64,000 bases of DNA from Daldinia sp. FL1419 (GCA_025201765.1 MU623470.1:38930-102929); one strand, 5' to 3'. Positions 23,821 through 36,097 are shown, numbered from the stretch's first letter. Translations and numbers: made by a program. The notes: generated by a model from the letters alone, not told the origin.

Positions 23821-26803
23821 GGCGTCGTCTCAAACGACCACTGCCGTTATATTAACAAGAATTATTCAGCTCGAGAGGATTTGATTCCGCGATGGCCTAG
23901 GAGACAACATGGCTTTCATTTAATCAAGAAACACTGAGAATTAGATTGTCACGGCATCGCTGACACTGCGGTGAGAACGAAATGGAAACTCTTTTCAGCT
24001 CCTACTCGTATGTGCCCGGGGGTTTATCCAAATGTTTTATGAATCCTTCTATACATTAGGTACGCTACACTGCACTATTATTACAGCAATCCAACCTTGC
24101 CCTCATGTTTTGGCTAGCTCATTATGGACTCGTGTAGTTGCACGCCTACCTCATTGTAACCATGGACAGGGGATAAAGAATCCTTCTGGGTCTACCTTTC
24201 CGCTTGTCCTATCCAATCCCATTCCTCGCGAGCTTACAGGGTATGTAGGGTGCTCTCCAAGCAGGCTCGGATTCGGGTCGATACATATTCTTTCGGAGCG
24301 AATAGCAAGACAGTTCCACAGAGACCATACAAAGATACACGTCTTCTTCGACAATTTTCGTGTTGTAATTAGCTGGCCATAGATCTTCAACTAGGTTAGC
24401 CTCTAAACTAAACGAGGTCAGAGCTTAACAGCCCTATCGTATCTTTGGTTACCGTCGATTCGTAGGCTAAAAAAGCTTGGCTCTTTTACGTACGGTAGAA
24501 TATGGAGGGTCAAATCTCCTTCCTTGGTGCGATCGACACAACTACAGGTAGTCCGTTTGTAGCAGGCGGTACAGATCCGTATAACAAGATTACACTACAT
24601 AAGAAGGCTTCCATATTATCAAACTCCAAAGAATTAGTCGTACACAATGTGCTTTGGGTTGCGCAATCTCGTCCTTTTATTCCATTTCAGTACTTCCTCC
24701 CAAGTAGTGTAATGCCGAATCGGGGCTTTGCTCGATACTCAATCTTATTGGATGTTAGGATTTCTTCTTTCGTCAGTGGACAGCGTTCCTAGTGTAGAAT
24801 CCCTCATGGGGCACATGGGAGGCCGAAAAGTGGTAGTTGAATCAACTATTGGCGGAGACTGCCGTCGTCGATTGATTGACCGACGACTACGGATCTGTAC
24901 ATGTCCTCATATCCTCTAACCTAGTGTAGATTTCTATAACTAGTATTCAACCATTCCTTTGACCCAATCTAGCTGAACGTGGTATCTATGTATGGCATCG
25001 CCTGCGGCCGTTCCTGAATTCGACAAGGATTCCCTGTAATGTAAGGGGGGCGCATGCTTTTTACCCACCTCACTATCTAATGTAAAAGATCACTGCATAC
25101 TCCCCGCAACACAAAGCATCGCAGCTCGTTGGGCCAGGAGCCGCGCTGAAAAAAAAAAAAGGTGTCCTAACATGTTACCAACGAACAGTCAATCTAGTTT
25201 TTTTGTAGTGTGCTTGTTTACGTTTACACAACCTCAGTAAACGCGAAGTGGAACATTTAGAAAATTACGATATTCAAGTATCGACGGATCTAACCTAGAT
25301 AACTACCTGGTTGTAAGAAGCTTGTTAGCCTGCCCGCGATCTCAGAGCATCGGTGATGGACCGTACAGTAAGCAATCGTTCATAGTAGCATCGACAATTT
25401 ACCCCTGAGATGGCCAATAAACGTCTTCGAGGAGTTACTTTAAACTCACTTTCCCCGTGACTTGTCCTGACCTTTGCTTGCCTGCCACGGGTCAAGCTCG
25501 GTATCACACGGTGGCAGGGTAGCACGCTCTACCTTTTTCTAACCTCGAAAGCCCCTTGAAACCACGCATGGCAACGTGCTCGGTCCCGATCCCCGACCCT
25601 CTATCATACCTAGGTAGGTATCTACCAGTCTTATCTCCTATTTCATCATCAATATCTTGCCACGGAGGTCTAATGTCGATGGAACGTGGGTTAGGGTATA
25701 ATGGATGGGTAGATATAACGGCCGGGTACTACGGTTAATTCTTATTGTATCGTAGTCTTAAACTACGTCGTAACTCACCCGACGCTGATCAATAGCGGTG
25801 TTTTAGATAAAGTGAGAGAGAATATAAGTGTGTTGAAGCTTGCAAAATTCTAAATACAGGAGGTTCCCCAGAAAGGTTTTTGTACCTCCACACAGTGCTT
25901 CGCACTTTCCATCTTCTCGTACCTGCACCGGTTTTAACCCCGAAACTGTTGAGAAGAAACTATGGGATATAAAATCGAGGTTTCAAGCGCCAGCGACGGC
26001 GAAAAGAGATGAGACATTGTCCGAACCCTCCCCCCCCCCCCCAGGCCGGACCGCAAACATATAGGAAACATAATAGCTTTTCAATAAAGGTTATTAGGTG
26101 TCTCGAGTTCACATAGTATTTCCCAATTATTAACCAGCCGCTTCACCTGCTCCACGTAACCGCCGAGGACCTACTGCGATGCCCCTAAAGTCTAATAACT
26201 CTAATAGCTGTCGATTATCGCCTACACCATATCCTTAGACACAGTCTAGGTTCGGGCCCAAGTGGTAGAGTTCCAATAACCTGAACTTTATTATTACGTT
26301 GCTGCCTAGAAAGAAGCCGTAGGGAAGGCCATAGCGGCGAGATTACTTCCATGCATCTTGAAGCAGCATGCGTAATAATCTTATCTGGGAGTCAACTACG
26401 ACTACGTTCGCGAGTATCGAAGATAGGTATCTAATATAAATATACATTTTTGAAGGTAGTAGTTTCCATATAGCTCATGCGTAAGTCTTAGAAGGCACAA
26501 GCCCGTTTACACGATGAGTTCGGACTATCGAGATTTAGGTTCGAAGCGTCGAAGTCAACATCCACCCCTCGGACTCCCTCAACTCAACAGAACTTAAGTG
26601 CAGCTATATAAAAGAATCATACTAGAACAATAGATTTCTCAGTTAAATGGCCTCCAAATGGGACATGCCCTCTGGACGTTAACAGATTTATCCTATTCTC
26701 ATCCTAATAATAGTTGTCATCGAACTTCACTCTTCAGAATAACTCCTCCGACAACAAACAGTCACTCTTACACGTACTCCCTAAACATCACTACCATAGA
26801 ATC
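23821..26803. other. 3-kb gene-poor intergenic region
   Basis: No gene is supported over 3 kb. Plus-strand frames at 24032-24382 and 24502-24792 are open but lack motifs. A TAGGTAGGTATCTACC stretch lies at 25610-25626 and a C-tract of about 12 bases at 26030-26042. The 26.1-26.7 kb part is AT-rich and stop-dense. Confidence 0.5.
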
Positions 26804-27280
26804 ATGATGGCAATACCAAGTTCATATTCAACAGGTTCTCTTGGTCCCGTAGTTGACCATGATAATCAACAGGAGGAACCGGAAACCTGCCCTCATTGTA
26901 CCGGCCCTGTATTCCTTCGCGATTCCTTCGAATTATATAGGGAAAGCCGCGCTCGTCGGAAAAGAGAAAGGCATATGGATCCCTGGGCATTCGGAAGTAT
27001 AGATTCAGATGAAGAGGACAAGAAGGGTCCTTTGCTAAGCCGACTCATTGCCCGAGTCCGTCAGATTTTCTCCGCGTTGCCGTGTTCATTGCCTCCAAAG
27101 AGCAAACGGAAGAACTCTTCAGAAACATCAGTAGAAGCGTCGCCGGATAGCGATAGTCCAGGCGATACCACACCTAAAAACCCCTACGCGACAAGGTCAA
27201 AATCGATATTACGTAGGCGTAGATGCGCACGCTCTCCTGGCTGGGACACAAACAAGCCCGATATCATAACACCGTACTAG
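26804..27280 (+). CDS. Small hypothetical protein with CxxC and basic tail
   Basis: A single open frame from the ATG at 26804 to the TAG at 27280 encodes 158 residues. I do not recognise the family. It shows one Cys pair (ETCPHCTGPV), a charged central part (SRARRKRERHMDPWAF, SIDSDEEDKKGP), a possible amphipathic segment (LLSRLIARVRQIFSALP), and a Ser-rich and basic C-terminus (SKSILRRRRCARS) that could act in nuclear localisation. No signal peptide or membrane segment is visible. The frame stays open upstream to 26714, but that stretch lacks an ATG in a better position. Its base composition is richer in GC than the flanks, which supports coding. It could be a lineage-specific gene. Confidence 0.5.
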   Translation: MMAIPSSYSTGSLGPVVDHDNQQEEPETCPHCTGPVFLRDSFELYRESRARRKRERHMDPWAFGSIDSDEEDKKGPLLSRLIARVRQIFSALPCSLPPKSKRKNSSETSVEASPDSDSPGDTTPKNPYATRSKSILRRRRCARSPGWDTNKPDIITPY

Positions 27281-29267
27281 CACATAGCCTTACAAGCAGA
27301 ATTATTCCAAAACAAAACTACGAAAGCTATGATATCGCAACTAGACATCGCAACTGGACGGAATATATCACATCTGCACCTACTAGCAACCATGTCTTCA
27401 GAACTCACCCCGTGGCAACCATTTAGTCGAATGAACGCTACCTCGCTCCCATCATAGTGGGTGAAGTGTTCGACAAGAGCTACGGTATATCCGTCGCCCA
27501 TCACTGAAGAGATTCAAGAGAAGGCAGTTCCAGGGCTCTCGATGTACCTGCATCTAGAACAAAAAGCATATCTTGTATTTATAGCTGTATTGTTCTATCG
27601 TGAATGGTTGAGGGTTCCTTGCGGTACAACGAAGTTGTTTCCATACGTCCTGGTTTGCCTCATGATAGGCGAGTGGAAACGAGGTGACTCTGTGGCGGCC
27701 GGTAGCTTTTGTAGTATAGTTTAGTGATCAAATATCAAAAACTTTTAACATAAAACTTTTAACATCGTACGAGCCACCGGTGAAAAGGCTGCTCCACCTA
27801 CATAGGATTCGATAGGGAAAGGTAAAGATTGCCCAACTCCACCTCTGTAAAACCCGTTCATACCGATGAAGCGATTATCAGCTTGGGTTGTCCAAAGCCT
27901 TAAAGCCGAACGAGCCCCGAAACCTAACATGTTATTTCGAGTAATTGTACTAGGTTAAGCTCTTATTTTTAAATTTTAAATTTTTTTATTTTTTTAATGG
28001 CCAGTCATTGGTATTTATCTTTTATAAGGTGGCTAATGAATAAGATCTTCGTAGCATGTTGAATTTAGGGGTTTTATCATTAATATAGAGTGTCTTATAT
28101 AATAGGATACATAAAATGTGCTGTAACACTGCGTTGTCAAATCTCCGAAACTGCAAAGTCTTAAAACCTAAGACACGAAAGAAAAAAAAAAAGAAAAAAG
28201 AAAAAAAAAGGAGAAAAAAAAAGACTCTTTCCCCAGTGCTTTTCCAATAGATGCAGTCCACGATCTTCGACGCTCGCTAAATCGGCCACTTCATCTGAGT
28301 CGGGCCGCTTCGTGCCTGCAGGACACGTGCTACGCCCCAGAAAAACGAGGGGGTCTTTTTTTTCTGATCTTATTTCTTTCTTTCTTTTCAATACGCTTAC
28401 GTAGCTTACGGCGCTTAGGTTAGGCTTTGCTTCTTCATATTCTTTACATACATCTTCTACATCAACTCATGTACGTAGGGCTTACCAGTCGTAGGGGAAA
28501 AAAAAAAAAAAAAGCAGGGGTTCTACGCGCTGAGACGACGATCCTGCGGCTTTTCATTTGACTAACAATGGAAACTGTTTACTTTACGTCTTTACGTAAA
28601 ACCGGCCCATATCTTACGATGCTAATCGGAAGAGCTCTAACATAGTAGAAGAAAATCAAGTTCTAATTCGAATTTTAGCTCTAATAAGAGACAAGACAGG
28701 GCTTTCTCTTTTCATATCCAGCCGCAAGCCGGTTTAACTAGCTTGTCTTTCCTTAATTGGAAAATGTATAACAGCGCGGGCTCGCGGAATAGGCCCGCTC
28801 TGTCCGACGCCGAACGAATCGGGAGCTCAAAGTCCCTTTTTCCATTTATTTATTTTTGGAAATCTGCGTCGCCCATCACCCAAGCAGGCAACGAAGCTAG
28901 CCTAGGTACCTACATGGGATAACTTACATGGTATATAGATAGGTAGTCATGTGTCTCCGACGCGGAGTCAACGCAACGCTAGCTTCTACCGTCCTCTCTC
29001 TTTCTGCTCTGTTGCCTGAGCCTGAGCCCTACGTATACCTACATAGGTATTCATACCCTACCTGCCTACATAATATATACATTCATATATACATTATGCA
29101 TACGATTACTTATATCTCAGGGCTATATCTTGAAAGGGGGTTAGCTATTCTCGATTAAGACTACCGGCCGTGCTAAAAACTAAAACTACTGGGCTTTAGA
29201 TATTTTGAGTAATCCCAAACGAGGCTCCCAATAGTGAACTTTGGCCGTTACCTATGTTTCTCCAACC
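27281..29267. other. Gene-poor region with homopurine tracts
   Basis: About 2 kb without a supportable gene. Low-complexity tracts include A/G-rich runs at 28180-28224 and A runs at 28498-28513. CCTAGGTACC occurs at 28901-28910. Open frames at 27461-27724 and 28949-29158 have no motifs and are not called. Confidence 0.5.
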
Positions 29268-30125
29268 ATGAAGGACAGGCTCCAATCATCGACGAGCTTC
29301 GAGTTCATAAAATTTGGTCTCGAGGAGCCTCCTGACCAGCCGGACCAGAGCCTGTCCGTAGAGAGAGATGCTTTCTGGAGCTACTGCGGCCCCTTGCTCT
29401 CCACACTAGATGATCTCCCGTCTAGCTTCCACGACTGGACCCACGCTGCTCTGTCCGGCTCTTTGCTACCTGTCTTGCTTCCTTTCCTAACCTTCGTCAA
29501 CGAGTTCATCCGAACAAAAGGCCTCGATCACTACTGGCTCACCATCCGCGCGACGAAAGCGACCACGGAGTACAACAAGCCCAGATGGCACACGGACGAC
29601 ATGTTCTTTAGCAGGAGTAGTGGCGACGGTGGCGGTATCGGGGGCCGGAGGAGATCATTGATGATTGGTAGGGAGAAACCAGAGTTGGACCTGCAGACGG
29701 ACTGGAAGTTATGCGCTACGCTGCTCGGCCCTTCGACAATGTTCATTCCGGCGGAGCACCAGGCAGCAGCCCGCGCCACATCGCGTTCGACGAAACGTGC
29801 TCTGGCCACGGATCACATCTGCACCTCGATTCGTTGCGCCGGGTGTGGGCAGACGGCTGAAGCCATCCGAGATAAGCTCACCACCGAGTTCGCCCCTCTA
29901 GGCCTGGTTCAGGCGGCACCGGGTGAGTGTAGTGTCTTTCGCATCGGCCAGGAGCGGGGTGCCGTACACTCGGAGCCCTGTATGAGCAGAGGAGATCGGA
30001 TATTCGTCAACGTTGTGCCAGGGAAGAGGGACGAGTTGTCTGCTCTTCTAGCCAAATGGGGGATGAGCTGCCCAAGGTCATGGTTCATCGCCCCAGGCGT
30101 CTTGCGCGGTCATGGGTTAACGTGA
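29268..30125 (+). CDS. Conserved fungal protein of unknown function
   Basis: A single exon from the ATG at 29268 to the TGA at 30125 encodes 285 residues. I recognise the general text as a conserved filamentous-fungal family without an established role. Distinct blocks are DHYWLTIRATKATTEYNKP, RWHTDDMFF, WKLCATLLGPSTMFIP, CTSIRCAGC, and the C-terminal AVHSEPCMSRGDRIFVNVVP with WGMSCPRSWF. The WHTDD block and the later H-S-E-P and R-x-F-V-N-V blocks recall the His-x-Asp...His...Arg layout of 2-oxoglutarate oxygenase-like folds, but that is only a resemblance. A Gly/Arg-rich insert (GDGGGIGGRRR) lies between them. The frame continues upstream to 29241 without an ATG. Confidence 0.68.
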   Translation: MKDRLQSSTSFEFIKFGLEEPPDQPDQSLSVERDAFWSYCGPLLSTLDDLPSSFHDWTHAALSGSLLPVLLPFLTFVNEFIRTKGLDHYWLTIRATKATTEYNKPRWHTDDMFFSRSSGDGGGIGGRRRSLMIGREKPELDLQTDWKLCATLLGPSTMFIPAEHQAAARATSRSTKRALATDHICTSIRCAGCGQTAEAIRDKLTTEFAPLGLVQAAPGECSVFRIGQERGAVHSEPCMSRGDRIFVNVVPGKRDELSALLAKWGMSCPRSWFIAPGVLRGHGLT

Positions 30126-30761
30126 TTGATGAAGCATATGCTCTGGAATCAAGGAGGGCTGGATACCGTAGCAACTAGCAAAGGTACCGCAGCAGGCCCT
30201 ATCATGGGAAACGAGGTTTAATGAATGCATGAGAAGGAGATAAATTGAGGTCAGGGGGGACGGCCCCTATCTTCAACTTGTAACATTTTCATCTAGTTTT
30301 CTAACGTTAACACGATCAAATGAACACTCGGGACCTAACACCTTTTACCCTACTGTGACCGACAATACCTATGCGAAAAGGCAATAAGGGTGTCAAGGTT
30401 CAAGCCCACTGCTTCGTCCCACCTACGTGGAAGTCATCTAAAGGAAATTACTCGCCCCTTAAGCTATTCTAACCGATTATATTCCAAGGACTTGCCGAAA
30501 GCAAAATGGGAGAAAGGGTAGAGCAGGTGTGCCAACCGAACGAACGAGGCGGCAGCAGATACATACGATGTGTATATAATGAGCAAGTAAAAAACATTAT
30601 GGTCTGGATAGGAATGGACAAAAGAAAGGGGGAAGTACTCTACTAACATCTGAATTTATTTACGGAGCAACCTACATCTATCAGCTAAAAGCAGTAGTCC
30701 ACCTCTTAAGTGCACCCGTAACTATCAAACGGGCCTTGCTATACTGCTACAGTCGGGGGCT
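30126..30761. other. Convergent intergenic region
   Basis: This is the 3' flank of two convergent genes. No coding or RNA feature is supported. Confidence 0.55.
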
Positions 30762-31277
30762 TCAAATGGCGTTATCTCCGATTTTCTTCCGAAGTTCCTC
30801 GGCCTCCCGGGCTCTTCGACTCTGGTCGACAAGGAAGCCCAGCAAGTTCATGATCCGGACACAACGGTCAAACTGGGTTTTCGGACGCTCCCCAGGCGCT
30901 TCAGGTTCCAAGGGCATATCATACTCTTCCCCTCGAGTACTTGTTAGATAGATGCTGAGCGTGCGGTAGAACTGCGCAACATGAGGCTTGAGAGAATACG
31001 GCTGCGCCGTACACCGTTCTTGCAAACAGGAATCTATAGTCTTTGCTCCGCGGCGCACGACATATGATAAATTGATGGTTTCCAGGTAGTCGTCGACTTC
31101 TTTCCAGTTAGGCAGTTCTATGGCCCTAGAACCCGAGACAATCAGGCACCTATTCATGAAAACACGAAATGCTTCCTTAACAGCATCTTCCTTGAGCAAG
31201 TCCTCGGCATCGACCTGGCGCCTCAATCTTAGAGCAATCTGGAGCTCCTTGATTGATTCTGGATGTTTGCCGAACAT
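30762..31277 (-). CDS. Hypothetical protein, helical and charged
   Basis: A single exon from the ATG at 31277 to the TGA at 30762 encodes 171 residues. No family is recognised. The sequence is predicted to be largely helical and soluble: IKELQIALRLRRQVDAEDLL, KEAFRVFMNRC, LPNWKEVDDYLETINLSYVV, FDRCVRIMNLLGFLVDQSRR, ending in REAEELRKKIG. No signal peptide or membrane segment is visible. It starts 468 bp downstream of the stop of the Zn2Cys6 regulator in the same orientation, and could in principle be a separate gene or a decayed exon set of a longer one. Clean codon use and length make chance openness unlikely. Confidence 0.58.
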   Translation of the reverse strand: MFGKHPESIKELQIALRLRRQVDAEDLLKEDAVKEAFRVFMNRCLIVSGSRAIELPNWKEVDDYLETINLSYVVRRGAKTIDSCLQERCTAQPYSLKPHVAQFYRTLSIYLTSTRGEEYDMPLEPEAPGERPKTQFDRCVRIMNLLGFLVDQSRRAREAEELRKKIGDNAI

Positions 31278-31744
31278 TGGATATCTTGAGAAACTAACTA
31301 ATCGAAATCTATCTTAATAGGCAATGATCGGGTTAACCAAGGTCTGACTTAATCCAATTCTGCTTTGTCTAACCAAGCCAATTACCGCTGTGGCTTGCGC
31401 TTGTCTCTATATCCTGAGAGAACACAATGTGTTGTAGCCTACGTTCAAAGCACCTGGGTTTTAAATATAGGTATGTTTTCGTCTATTGTTAAATGGTTGT
31501 CGCTCATTGGTTCTCAACACACCGAACTGAATCTAGACGATACTCAGCAAGATGATAGCGCACAATGGGATTATTAGCTCTTCAAAGGGATAGTTATTTA
31601 ATTAGTAGAGAAATTACGGGACTTAGTACACAGTTGTTTCATACACCGAAATCAAGGTGGATGTTGATAGGGGGTGTCACACCTTTATGTCGTTTCTATT
31701 CTCCTTTCCGCCATCTGAACGCCTCATAAGTATTTGGATACAAC
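31278..31744. other. Intergenic, upstream of the 171-residue hypothetical gene
   Basis: The 467-bp gap holds the putative promoter of the small gene and the 3' UTR of the Zn2Cys6 regulator. A plus-strand frame at 31365-31577 has no motif and starts without ATG. Confidence 0.5.
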
Positions 31745-34289
31745 CTACGAACCATGTTGATTCGTCGGGCGAGTAGATACTCTTTGGAATAGATTAATCC
31801 ATTCATCGTCAGCGGGATGTTGCTGTGCGGACGCAATCGCGTCCAACGAAGGGTCAGTCCCAAATTTTGAATCATCCCCGCCGTAGAAGCTGTCCAACGT
31901 ATAAGGGAAACTGAAATCTAGAAGTAGAGGTTCTTCTCCATGTTAGCGATTTCACCACTAAATACATGATAATGGACGCCGACTGGAATTGAAGCTTTTG
32001 AGGTGGCGTACCTTGCAAAACGAACATCGGACTCGACTCGTCCTCTATACTGGCTGGGCTTGCCGTGGGAGTGCCCGTAATTTCAAGGACTAGACTAATC
32101 GCCTTGATAGCTCTTCTGGCGTTTTTAGACACAGCGCTATATCTCTTCCAGCAATCCGCAGATGTAATAAGGAGCTTGTTAACCCCTTCTGCGCCTACTC
32201 CCTCTACCATGATTTTAGGGGTGTCTGCGATCTGTTTCACATAAGCACACAGAATACTGGTCGCCAGGAGGAACTCGTTATTCATCACGGATGAAAGTTT
32301 CCAACGTGTTTCGTACAGGAGGCCACCTGGCTTGATTAGTTCGTAAATTGTGTGCTGATACTCGAGAACCGTTACGGCCGCCTTCACACAGACTCTTCGT
32401 GAGTAACTGTAACGCTCGTTTTGGCTGGGTACCATCAGATACTTTTTGTGCAGCACAATTTTCAAGCGGAGGTAGCATATATCTAACCAAATCCTCTGCA
32501 TCACCAATTGCGGAGGATCTGCAAGGGATAGGTGTATTGGCTTCATTTTTAGAGCAGGAGGGGTGCGAAGTTGATCGGCCCGGATTCCTTGGTCCATCAC
32601 GAGGGTCTCTTCATATTTGTGAGGCCTCGTGTCGGTCGCCAAGTCGCGAACTTTTTCCCAAAGGTGTGCAACGCGGCTCCTGGTAATTATATATAAAACT
32701 ATTCTCTTTGATGAGTTTCCGGGGCTGATACTTATGGTAGAAGATGTAAAACTACTAACCAGGTGTTAATTCCGTCTCAGGTCTAGATGGAGGAAGCTCG
32801 GTGGAATTCTCATCAAAATCAGAGTCTGTGAGATTGTGTGGTTCTTCTGTATCTATCTGATTGTCTTTTAGTATACTCGGTAGGCCCATTTGGGAGGCAA
32901 ACATGAGATTCGCCTGGTATAGGGCCGCCCAGATCCGCCTTCTCATTTCGCCATCGAAGGGTGAGATGACTGGAAAGTTCTTGGGATCTCTATGATAACC
33001 CATTCTCATAGCAATGTTTGGGATCATGCTTAGCAAAAGATGAGTTCCAAAATCCGTGTCCTCTTGGAGGAAATGTTCTATCCCAACGTAGAGAATTAGC
33101 GTCTGTAGGACGTTCTCGCCGCCCCTAGTATATTTGCCTAACGTTAAACACTGGACGACTTTCTCCCGATATGATCTTACGAGGAGCGTATTCTCCACAC
33201 TAGGAGGTAAAGCACCCGGATCATGATCACCGTAACGCTGTAAAAGCATAGACGAGAAACACATGATAGCAAACAAGAGCCCTATCCACATGATTGGAGC
33301 TGAGAATGGGTCTTCCCAAAACTGGTTATACTAACAATGGCGTCTATTAGCGACCGAAACCTAACATATTTGCGGGATGTATATAATTACCTACCTGCCG
33401 AATAAACTGTCCACTATGTAATAACGCTGGGAAGAGGGATTAGCCTTGGCGCATTGTCTCGGTCCAGAATGAACTGATAAGCGTTACCTGGTGTTAAATC
33501 AATAGACGAGAAGAACTTGGAAATTAAAGAGTCGGCTACGCTCCGCGCTGGCAGTACGCTCAAAATTTCTTCCTTGGTGGTCTGGCTAAAACGACCGTAT
33601 AGCAACAGCGGAGAAGGCCCGTAGTCATGAATAGTTTGTAGGGAGTGCTGGTAATTTGGCCCTGATTCGGCACCATCTTGAAAGTAATCTTTTAGTTCAG
33701 AGATACTATCTAATAGAGCAGTCCAATGTGCGCCGTCGACATAGCTTACACCGGCTGGGCTATCTGTTAGTGTACCACCGTTGGGGGGTTCTCCGGATGC
33801 ACCCGCTTCAGAGTCGGGAGAGTCTTCGGCGGCCTCGGGGAGTGCTTGTGCATTAGACGAATTCTTAGATGCTGCCCGCTGCATAAGAGCATGTACGAGA
33901 CCCTCGAGTTCACGGATCCGGTTCTGCACCGTGGAATGGCCATCACGATCCGAGGGCCGTGACGTGACATCCGGAGGATAAGCGCAGGAAGCTGCAAGAC
34001 CCCGAAGGGAACATGTCCTGCAAGGCTGTTGCCGATCACATTTAACCCTAGAAGCTGAAGTGAGTAAGGGAACTTGCTGATAAACTACCGGTAACCTATT
34101 CGGAGTTGATGCCGGATAATATGGAACATACTTGCGCCGACGACATGAATTACATGAAAGCTGAAAGCACGAATTAGCTACAAAATATAACCCGCTTTTC
34201 TTTTTCTTTATATGGTTTACCTGAGGTTTATCCCTTCTTCGATTTGGTGGAGGCAAGGGGCGGTGTCTCGTCGGAGGAGTCGCCGACAT
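31745..34289 (-). CDS. Zn2Cys6 fungal-specific transcription factor
   Basis: Seven exons join in consistent phase to give 706 residues: 34289-34221, 34160-34132, 34047-33488, 33426-33395, 33330-32760, 32698-32012 and 31917-31745. Introns are 60-94 bp with GTAAAC, GTATGT, GTAACG, GTAGGT, GTTAGT and GTACGC donors. The zinc cluster is Cys26, 29, 36, 42, 45 and 54 (CNSCRRRK then VKCDRQQPCRTC), the CX2CX6CX5CX2CX8C pattern, followed by a basic linker and a probable coiled coil (NRIRELEGLVHALMQR). The middle region is the fungal_trans homology domain: HSGQFIRQYNQFWEDPFSAP, LLLSMIPNIAMRMGYHRDP, FDGEMRRRIWAALYQ and LTDSDFDENSTELP. It should bind CGG-type half-sites in the nucleus as a dimer. Target genes cannot be told from context. 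Exons 2 and 4 are only 29 and 32 bp. Confidence 0.87.
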
Positions 34290-35350
34290 TATTCCTTTTG
34301 GTACATTATCGGAACAAGGCCGTATTGGCTCGGAGCTGGCGTAAGGGTTATTCCTCGCATACGAATATCGAAGAAGAAATCTCTGTTCTAAACGGGAACG
34401 GGAACGGGAACGAGAACGAGAACAGTGAAAATTGGTAGACTGTCTAGGTACAAACTCCCCGAGTTGATCGAGGTCAAACAACAAGAGTCAGGGTGAAAGG
34501 TATTTAATCCGACATATCCGACCGTCCGACACCGTCCGAGCCCGTCCGAGCCTCCGCAAACCCCACGTCTTTTTAGTCATTAACTAATAAGACGCTTTTC
34601 ATCATATTTCTTAAGTTTCATCTCTTTACATTCAGTTTGATTTACTGAATACTCCTTACATACCTACCTGTGGATCAAATATTAGAATATTTACTATTTT
34701 AAAGTGTAATAAGAATTGTATGAGGGTTGCTTTACTCAAAACATTTCCGAACAACTTAATTAAATAGGTAGTTACCCTTTATTGTTTTTGTTGTTCCCCT
34801 TTTCCCAAGCTTCCAAGCTTACAACGTGGATAAATTGCCGTCGAGATGTACCAATGGATGAATTCTATGAGCCACATACTATTAATACCTAATGTATAGC
34901 ATACCTACCTGACCCAAGATTATAATTTGTATAATTCGTATATCTTATAGTACCTACCTAGTTACTTGAATTTTATTTAACCTGGGTTAGATGGAACGAC
35001 TTGTCTAGATCATCCCCCATTTTCTTCTGCGGGTATATTTTTCATTCTTCGAGTTCTCATGATGTCATATTATATTACTATACCTGCATAAGAATGCACA
35101 GCCTAACCATAAGGCAGTGCTGAAATACCCGAACCCCACGTCTAAAAACTCCGCTGAAGCCGATCGCGAACCCGCGTGATTTCTTTACCTCGAACATAAT
35201 ACATCATCGAACATAACATATACTAGAACATACGATAGCGTGCGTTGGTAGTTGATAGCCGAATACTATATACCCCATAACGCCACTTTAAAGCCACCTC
35301 AGGAACCAAAGTCGCCTACGTAGGTACCCTACCTGGACCCTAGGTGCATA
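34290..35350. other. Divergent promoter region
   Basis: About 1 kb lies between the divergent starts of the Zn2Cys6 gene and the next plus-strand gene. A hexamer repeat (GGGAAC / GAGAAC units) occurs at 34394-34425, just upstream of the regulator's start, and two CCGTCCGAgCC-like repeats occur at 34530-34550. CGTAGGTACCCTACC occurs near 35319. No gene is supported. Confidence 0.5.
34394..34425. repeat. Hexanucleotide repeat GGGAAC/GAGAAC
   Basis: Five to six imperfect 6-bp units lie directly upstream of the Zn2Cys6 regulator's start, in its probable 5' UTR or promoter. Read on the minus strand they would give Ser-Arg repeats, but no ATG opens that frame. Confidence 0.85.
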
Positions 35351-36097
35351 ATGGAATCCCCGTCACTGCCCGGGAACGAAGATCCCCCACCTTACATAGA
35401 GAATCACAACGACGGAGACGATGTGCTTCAACCCTCTATCTTCGTCCTCGACGGTCATTTCATCCGCGCCCAAACCGCTGATGGCGCTTCCTTGTATGAG
35501 CTCTCTCGCGATGTCAGGAGATCTCCCACGAGTGAGGCCCGACTTGCCCAAGTGAAACTCGAACGCCTTATTCGCAATATAAGGACGAGTTCAAACGGCA
35601 CGCCTCGGGTTATCAACCGTAGTCGGCACATATTTGAACTCAAGCATCTTCCACCTTTAATATCCACCGGGTTCCCTTATGTCCTGGATGCGACGTCGCG
35701 ACATTCCATCGGGAACCTTGCGCTCAAAACTTCGTCTTTTCCCCGGTCGGGAATCAAGGTGGTAAGGATCAAGCCCGAGAAGGAGAGCGGGTTTCCCAAG
35801 GGCTATCGAGCGCGGAAGGAGTCGTTGAAGGGAGATGAGGTGATATTCGAGATATTCAAGAAGCGCGACCATTACGAATGGATCCATCCTATCGACGGGA
35901 GCCGGATGGCGTTGGAAGATGAGATGGAGAACCAGCATAGATTAATAGTCACGGCTCCCATAACTCGGAAGATGATGGATGCCATGATAGCTAGCTGGAC
36001 CTTACGAATTTGGCGCGACGGTATGAAGTCGCATCGTGAGTCGTGGAAAGGACGTGAGTCTGCTTTGCTATCGTTGCCCAATACTAGTATGTATTGA
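35351..36097 (+). CDS. Conserved fungal hypothetical protein
   Basis: A single exon from the ATG at 35351 to the TGA at 36097 encodes 248 residues. The N-terminus is Pro-rich (PPPYIENHNDG), followed by a globular part with QPSIFVLDGHFIRAQTADG, LYELSRDV, RIFELKH-like text (SRHIFELKHLPPL), YVLDATSRHSIGNLAL and VIFEIFKKRDHYEW, and a charged, helical C-terminus (ALEDEMENQHRLIVTAPI, MMDAMIASWTLRIWRDG). The layout, with an N-terminal PPPY region followed by a beta-rich core, is common among uncharacterised filamentous-fungal proteins. No catalytic motif, signal peptide or membrane segment is seen. PPPY could be a WW-domain ligand. No function is assigned. Confidence 0.7.
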   Translation: MESPSLPGNEDPPPYIENHNDGDDVLQPSIFVLDGHFIRAQTADGASLYELSRDVRRSPTSEARLAQVKLERLIRNIRTSSNGTPRVINRSRHIFELKHLPPLISTGFPYVLDATSRHSIGNLALKTSSFPRSGIKVVRIKPEKESGFPKGYRARKESLKGDEVIFEIFKKRDHYEWIHPIDGSRMALEDEMENQHRLIVTAPITRKMMDAMIASWTLRIWRDGMKSHRESWKGRESALLSLPNTSMY

